DNA from: an uncultured Moraxella sp. | GTDB taxonomy: Bacteria > Pseudomonadota > Gammaproteobacteria > Pseudomonadales > Moraxellaceae | Direction: 5' to 3' | DNA: 11,676 nucleotides | Assembly: GCA_916720335.1 (NCBI GenBank) | Contig: CAKAQU010000048.1 | Location: 1 to 11,676, forward strand | In this document: piece by piece, positions 8,108 to 11,676 of the stretch | Position numbering within the stretch: the stretch's first letter is position 1 | How the letters are laid out: the number at the start of each line of letters is the position of its first letter | The notes under the pieces: generated by a model | The model's input: only the letters and a program-made list of their open reading frames with translations | Databases searched by the model: none | Told to the model about the DNA's origin: nothing | Position numbers and translations under genes: made by a program

Positions 8108-8195
8108 AAAACCCTTAATCATGATTAAACAAATCAAGCCATCAATTTTATGATAAATCCACAAAAAGCGCAGAAAATCAGAAGGTTATTGATAT
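8108..8195 (-). promoter_or_regulatory. thiC expression platform with competing pairings and Shine-Dalgarno site
   Basis: Between the riboswitch and the start codons three elements can be seen. The Shine-Dalgarno AAGGG lies at 8112-8116. AACCUU (8182-8187) can pair with AGGGUU (8110-8115), covering that site. GCUUGAUU (8132-8139) is complementary over 8 bases to AAUCAAGC (8196-8203), which contains the 3' strand of P1. There is no U-tract hairpin, so control of translation initiation looks more likely than termination. Confidence 0.5.
8115..8128. repeat. 14-bp perfect palindrome in the thiC leader
   Basis: TTAATCATGATTAA reads the same on both strands and abuts the Shine-Dalgarno site of thiC. 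In RNA it could form a 5-bp stem with a CAUG loop; as DNA it could be a protein site. Chance is possible in AT-rich sequence. Confidence 0.4.
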
Positions 8196-8304
8196 GCTTG
8201 ATTCCTACGGCGGTATTAACCGCATCAGGTTCAACGGTATCTGTGTCTATAATTAAAACAATTCAACACAATCTCAGCAGTTTATTGACCGCACTCCGTC
8301 AAGC
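8196..8304 (-). ncRNA. TPP riboswitch (THI element)
   Basis: On the minus strand the element opens with GCUUGA (8304-8299) and closes with UCAAGC (8201-8196), forming P1. Between them are the conserved CUGAGA (8277-8272) and UGAACCUGAU (8233-8224), and the P4 hairpin GCGGUUAAUACCGC (8223-8210) followed by CGUAGGAA. The sequence GACGGAGUGCGG at the 5' side and the order of elements match the E. coli thiC leader. The P3 arm is AU-rich and somewhat long, closed by UGUGU and ACACA. It senses thiamine pyrophosphate and represses thiC when it is plentiful. Confidence 0.95.
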
Positions 8305-8311
8305 TTTTGGC

Positions 8312-8320
8312 ATTATAACA
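8312..8320 (-). promoter_or_regulatory. Extended -10 promoter of thiC
   Basis: On the minus strand TGTTATAAT is a perfect TGnTATAAT extended -10. No good -35 lies 17 bp upstream (TTATAT), which extended -10 promoters can tolerate. The predicted start near 8305 falls one base before the first P1 base of the riboswitch, so leader and promoter fit each other. Confidence 0.7.
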
Positions 8321-8435
8321 TAAAAACACAAATAATATAAAAACATCCATCTTTCAACTTATTATCTTAATAATGCTATCAATTTTTTTATTACTATTGA
8401 TTTATTGATGTTAATATCATCATTCAAATAGTTAA

Positions 8436-8463
8436 TTGATTTTTATGTTAAAATGAGTCTAAT
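8436..8463 (+). promoter_or_regulatory. Candidate promoter of the MFS gene
   Basis: TTGATT (8436-8441), a 16-bp spacer and TCTAAT (8458-8463, five of six bases) would start transcription near 8470, leaving a leader of about 16 bases. The region 8321-8435 between the two divergent promoters is very AT-rich; it holds small inverted repeats (ATTAT-CTTA-ATAAT at 8361-8374 and TGATG-TTAATAT-CATCA at 8407-8423) that could be regulator sites or chance. Confidence 0.35.
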
Positions 8464-8485
8464 AAGATAGCAAACAAGGAAGTTC

Positions 8486-9652
8486 ATGGAAATGACCGCC
8501 TTAAAATCACCATCTTTAATTGAACAGCTCACCATTACTTTAATTGGTGTATTTGCCTTTTTGCAAGTATATTCCATCCAAGCAATTTTGCCAATTTTAA
8601 TCCATGATTTGAATGCCAGTGAAGTGCAAGCGGGCATGATGGTCGGTGCAACTGTGATGGGCATTGCCCTTTTATCGCCTTTTGTAGGCATTTTATCAGA
8701 TAGATTGGGACGCAAAATCTTTGTTGTGGGTGCCTTATTTTTGCTCAGTATTCCAACGGCTTTAATTTCTATCAGCCAATCAGTACACATCATTAGTTTT
8801 TGGCGATTTTTGCAAGGAATTTTTGTACCCGGAATTACAGTGGTCTTAATTGCCTATATCGGCGAAGAATACCGTCATCATCTGGCTAAAATGATGAGTT
8901 TATATGTGATGGGTACAGTTTTAGGGGGCTTTGGTGGGCGGTTTTTGGTAGGTCATCTTAATGAATTGATTGGATGGCGATACGCTTATGCAGTGATGGC
9001 AATTTTTACACTTATTGGCGCAATCATTGTGCTAAAAACTCTACCAAAATCTCAACATTTTTTCCAAAGTGGTAATTGGTCTAGCGCCCTTACGCTGCTA
9101 ATTTCTCATGCTAAAAATCGCTACGTCATCAGTGCTTGTTTATTAGGAGCGTGTGTACTGTTTTCTTTAGTGGCGTGCTTTACTTTTATTAATCTGCATC
9201 TGGCTCAATCGCCCTATCTTTTATCAACGTCAGCGCTTGCCAATATTTTTAGTATTTATTTAATTGGTATGGTCATTACGCCTTTATCTGCCAAAGCAAT
9301 TGGTCGTTTTGGTATGGTTAAAACCATCATTGGTGCTGTCAGCATTTCGGTTGTTGGCGTGCTGCTAACACTGAGCGCGCCACTTTGGATAATTATCTTT
9401 GGTTTGACCTTAATGTCTTCTGGCGTCTTTGTAACCCAATCAGCAACCATCAGTTACATTGCAAGCCACATCACCAAAGGTCGCTCACTGGCATCTGGTT
9501 TGTATTATATGAGTTATTATGGCGGTGGCAGCATTGGCGCTTGGCTGTGCGGCTTAGTGTATATGCAAGGACAATGGACTTATACCGTATACACCATTAT
9601 TGGCGTGCAGCTATTAGCCTTAACGGTTGCACTTATATTTATGCGTCACTAA
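8486..9652 (+). CDS. MFS transporter, 12-helix, YnfM-like
   Basis: A 388-residue inner-membrane protein with 12 hydrophobic segments (roughly residues 13-35, 48-70, 78-98, 102-125, 136-158, 163-185, 213-237, 247-270, 277-297, 300-325, 335-360, 364-386) and a central cytoplasmic loop near 186-210. MFS motif A is seen after helix 2 as GILSDRLGRK (68-77), a motif B-like RFLQG at 107-111, and a Gly-rich GTVLGGFGGR at 143-152 like motif C of drug:H+ antiporters. The general look is of the YnfM/arabinose-efflux-like group; the substrate cannot be read from the sequence. The ATG at 8486 has AAGGAA five bases upstream; the ATG at 8492 is too far. It is divergent from thiC across 381 bp and converges on the secretion ATPase gene with 10 bp between stops. 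Thiamine control is not supported, since the riboswitch is on the other strand. Confidence 0.88.
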   Translation: MEMTALKSPSLIEQLTITLIGVFAFLQVYSIQAILPILIHDLNASEVQAGMMVGATVMGIALLSPFVGILSDRLGRKIFVVGALFLLSIPTALISISQSVHIISFWRFLQGIFVPGITVVLIAYIGEEYRHHLAKMMSLYVMGTVLGGFGGRFLVGHLNELIGWRYAYAVMAIFTLIGAIIVLKTLPKSQHFFQSGNWSSALTLLISHAKNRYVISACLLGACVLFSLVACFTFINLHLAQSPYLLSTSALANIFSIYLIGMVITPLSAKAIGRFGMVKTIIGAVSISVVGVLLTLSAPLWIIIFGLTLMSSGVFVTQSATISYIASHITKGRSLASGLYYMSYYGGGSIGAWLCGLVYMQGQWTYTVYTIIGVQLLALTVALIFMRH

Positions 9653-9662
9653 TCATCACATA

Positions 9663-11435
9663 CTAATGCAAAGGGGTAACTCTTAACACTTCCTCCAATG
9701 TAGTTACGCCTTCACTGATGCGTTTTGCCCCCTCGACTCTAAGTGGAAAAACACCTTCGCTGTAGGCTTGACGTTTTAATTCATCAAGCCCTACCCCTTT
9801 GGCAACCATTTTTTTTAATTCATTAGACATCGGCATAATTTCATAAAGCCCAATTCGCCCCTTATATCCTGTATTACGACAAACATCGCAACCCACTGGA
9901 TGATATAATTTTTTTGGCAAAGGCGCATTCCAAGGCGCAACTAGTTCACGCCACTGCTGAGCAGCGGGCGTGTTTTCTTCCACAAAATGAGCTTGTTTAC
10001 ATTCAGAACACAGTGTTCGCACCAAACGCTGCGCCATCACGCCCAAAATCGTTGCTGACGTCAAAAAAGGTTGTACGCCCAAATCGTGTAAACGAGTTAG
10101 AGAACTTGGGGCATCATTGGTGTGTAGTGTGGATAATACCAAATGACCCGTTAGGCTTGCTTGTACTGCCATATCTGCTGTTTCGGTATCGCGAATCTCA
10201 CCAACCATAATAATATCAGGGTCTTGACGCATCAGTGAACGGATACCATCCGCAAAATGTAAATCAATACCCGCATTAATCTGCATTTGATTAAAGGCTG
10301 GCTCAATCATCTCAATAGGGTCTTCAATAGTGCATACATTAACCCGCTCAGTTGCAAGCTGCTTTAAGGTGCTATACAGTGTTGTTGTCTTTCCGCTGCC
10401 TGTTGGACCTGTTACTAAAATAATACCGTTGGGGTGAGCGGTCAATTCATGCCAAACATCCAGCTGTTTTCCCATTAAACCCAATTGACTAAAAGACCGT
10501 ACCAACACCTCTGGGTCAAATACCCTCATAACTAATTTTTCACCAAAGGCAGTAGGCAGTGTAGAAAGGCGCAGTTCGGTTTCTAGTCCTTTATGGGTAC
10601 GTGTTTTTAAACGCCCATCTTGAGGTTTTCTTTTTTCTGCAACATTGAGTCTGCCCAAAATTTTAATGCGCGCTGTTACTGCCGTCATAATCGCCACAGG
10701 CATTTCATAAACCGTATGCAATACCCCATCGATGCGAAAACGCACTTTACCTGTTTGTCGGCGTGGTTCAAGATGAATATCTGATGCTCTTTGCTCAAAA
10801 GCGTATTGTAAAAGCCAATCCACTACTTTAACAATATGCTGGTCATTAGCGTCTGGATTATTGCTGTCGCCAAGTTGTAATAGCGCTTCAACATTGGTTA
10901 CATCAGCCGCTGCCCGTTTTTGAACCGTATGAGCGCCAGCAATCGCTTTGGTGACTTGATAAAATTCTTGACGATAGCGATTTAGCTGTTCTGGACTGGC
11001 ATAAACTGTGCTGATAACTTTTGGTTTAACAATTTGATAAATATTAGCATGCCAATCACGGTAAAACGGTTGGTCAGTTGCAATGGTAACTTTTTTATCA
11101 CTAACATCAATAGGCAAAATATAATGATTTTTGGCGTATTCAAACGACATAATCTTAGTGATGGCAGGAACATCCACTTTGAGTGGGTCAATCTTAAACA
11201 TCTCAAGCCCAGCTTTATGTGCCAGCCATTGATTGAGCTTGTTCAGTGTTAAAGGTTGATGGTCAATTTGGCTAACCAAATTAAATCTGGTAATAACTTG
11301 CAAAGGATGCAAGCTTACATCTTTGCGGCTAGTCATAACCAAATGATATGATTTTTGGTCAATATATCCTGCATTTAATAATTCGTCTAAACACCAGCGC
11401 AAATCGATAATAATAGAAAATTGATTTTGATTCAT
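9663..11435 (-). CDS. GspE/PulE-family secretion ATPase
   Basis: A 590-residue cytoplasmic ATPase of the type II secretion / type IV pilus class. The N-terminal part (about 40-165) looks like the MshEN/GspE-N domain. After a linker comes the ATPase: VVDWLLQYAFEQRASDIHLE (204-223), arginine-rich RFRIDGVLH, Walker A GPTGSGKT (343-350), Asp box CTIEDPIE (368-375), Walker B DPDIIMVGEIRD (405-416, catalytic Glu413) and His box TGHLVLSTLHTN (429-440). A zinc-binding tetracysteine is formed by CSEC (476-479) and CDVC (516-519), as in GspE and PilB. The length suits a full ATPase with no missing key residue. No secretin, pseudopilin or inner-membrane gene is next to it, so whether it drives secretion, a pilus or DNA uptake is open. 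The start ATG at 11435 has no clear Shine-Dalgarno sequence, but no better start exists before the N-terminal domain. Confidence 0.92.
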   Translation of the reverse strand: MNQNQFSIIIDLRWCLDELLNAGYIDQKSYHLVMTSRKDVSLHPLQVITRFNLVSQIDHQPLTLNKLNQWLAHKAGLEMFKIDPLKVDVPAITKIMSFEYAKNHYILPIDVSDKKVTIATDQPFYRDWHANIYQIVKPKVISTVYASPEQLNRYRQEFYQVTKAIAGAHTVQKRAAADVTNVEALLQLGDSNNPDANDQHIVKVVDWLLQYAFEQRASDIHLEPRRQTGKVRFRIDGVLHTVYEMPVAIMTAVTARIKILGRLNVAEKRKPQDGRLKTRTHKGLETELRLSTLPTAFGEKLVMRVFDPEVLVRSFSQLGLMGKQLDVWHELTAHPNGIILVTGPTGSGKTTTLYSTLKQLATERVNVCTIEDPIEMIEPAFNQMQINAGIDLHFADGIRSLMRQDPDIIMVGEIRDTETADMAVQASLTGHLVLSTLHTNDAPSSLTRLHDLGVQPFLTSATILGVMAQRLVRTLCSECKQAHFVEENTPAAQQWRELVAPWNAPLPKKLYHPVGCDVCRNTGYKGRIGLYEIMPMSNELKKMVAKGVGLDELKRQAYSEGVFPLRVEGAKRISEGVTTLEEVLRVTPLH

Positions 11436-11465
11436 GTGTATGTAATTTTTTGATGATTTTTAGAC

Positions 11466-11494
11466 AAATTACCAAGAGTTTTAAAAAAATTCAA
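11466..11494 (-). promoter_or_regulatory. Candidate promoter of the secretion ATPase gene
   Basis: On the minus strand TTGAAT (11494-11489) is followed after 17 bp by TAATTT (11471-11466), preceded by TGG, which fits a TGn extension. The start would be near 11459, about 24 bases before the ATG. The rest of 11436-11567 is AT-rich and shows no terminator or gene. Confidence 0.4.
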
Positions 11495-11567
11495 CCCTAA
11501 AACGATAAAAACCATAATTCTTATTTTTAAGTCTATTTATTGGGGCTATTTTTAGAAAAAGAATCAA

Positions 11568-11676
11568 TCAGTGAACCAAAAACCCTTTAGCAAAGCCAAA
11601 CAGAACCAAGTCCAAAACAATCAAAGGGATAATTAACATAAAAAACAGTAGACAAAGTGTAATCAGCAAACCAAAA
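11568..11676 (-). CDS. C-terminal fragment of a hydrophobic protein (runs off right edge)
   Basis: An open frame of 35 codons enters from the right edge and stops with TGA at 11570-11568. It reads FGLLITLCLLFFMLIIPL, then IVLDLVLFGFAKGFLVH, which looks like one long or two short membrane segments with a short basic tail. The other minus-strand frame examined stops within 30 codons and is less convincing. It lies on the same strand as the secretion ATPase gene, 132 bp upstream. The family cannot be told from so short a piece, and a chance reading in AT-rich DNA is possible. Confidence 0.4.
   Translation of the reverse strand, partial: FGLLITLCLLFFMLIIPLIVLDLVLFGFAKGFLVH

Noticed and set aside
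8105..8164. Longer ThiC N-terminus starting at the TTG at 8164 or the ATG at 8122
   Set aside because: These codons fall inside the riboswitch expression platform and lack a Shine-Dalgarno sequence; the residues gained do not resemble ThiC N-termini.
8443..8793. Minus-strand open frame of 116 codons overlapping the MFS gene start
   Set aside because: Antisense to the first helices of a convincing transporter; its composition is what complementing a membrane protein would give.
11571..11636. Plus-strand GTG-started reading of about 20 codons at the right edge
   Set aside because: Very short, no ribosome site, Asn/Gln/Lys-rich as expected from the complement of a hydrophobic minus-strand frame.
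1..11676. CRISPR array, insertion sequence, phage or tRNA gene
   Set aside because: No regularly spaced repeats, transposase or integrase motifs, terminal inverted repeats or cloverleaf sequence were seen on either strand.

Overview
The window looks like chromosomal DNA of an AT-rich gammaproteobacterium, most likely of the family Moraxellaceae (Moraxella or Psychrobacter type). This is an inference from protein character and base composition, not from a marker gene. Gene density is high and most genes are ordinary housekeeping genes. There is no rRNA, tRNA, CRISPR array, insertion sequence or phage gene that I can see.

Layout, left to right. (1) Positions 1-4478, minus strand: a two-gene block. 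The upstream gene (1164-4478) encodes a 1104-residue protein with an N-terminal WGR domain and a long helical-repeat body. The downstream gene (1-1087) runs off the left edge and encodes the N-terminal part of a SWIM zinc-finger family protein. This pairing recalls the MolR/YehI and YehQ proteins of the E. coli yeh locus, where they lie with a MoxR-type AAA+ ATPase and a VWA protein. The rest of such a locus, if present, is beyond position 1. (2) Positions 4663-5622, plus strand: hemF, oxygen-dependent coproporphyrinogen III oxidase. (3) Positions 5770-6216, plus strand: a small lipoprotein class II cytochrome c (c'/c556 family), followed by a strong terminator shared with the converging thiC. 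(4) Positions 6269-8104, minus strand: thiC, with a TPP riboswitch (8196-8304) and an extended -10 promoter (8312-8320) placing the transcript start almost exactly at the riboswitch. (5) Positions 8486-9652, plus strand: a 12-helix MFS transporter. (6) Positions 9663-11435, minus strand: a GspE/PulE-family secretion ATPase standing alone, convergent with the transporter at 10 bp. (7) Positions 11568-11676, minus strand: a hydrophobic C-terminal fragment of a gene that continues beyond the right edge.

How the parts relate: hemF makes haem precursor and the neighbouring cytochrome consumes haem, but they are 147 bp apart and probably have separate promoters. thiC makes the thiamine pyrimidine and is controlled by its end product through the riboswitch. 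The WGR/SWIM pair is the least understood part. The points most worth a second look are that pair, the competing pairings in the thiC expression platform, and a Met at the distal haem position of the cytochrome.
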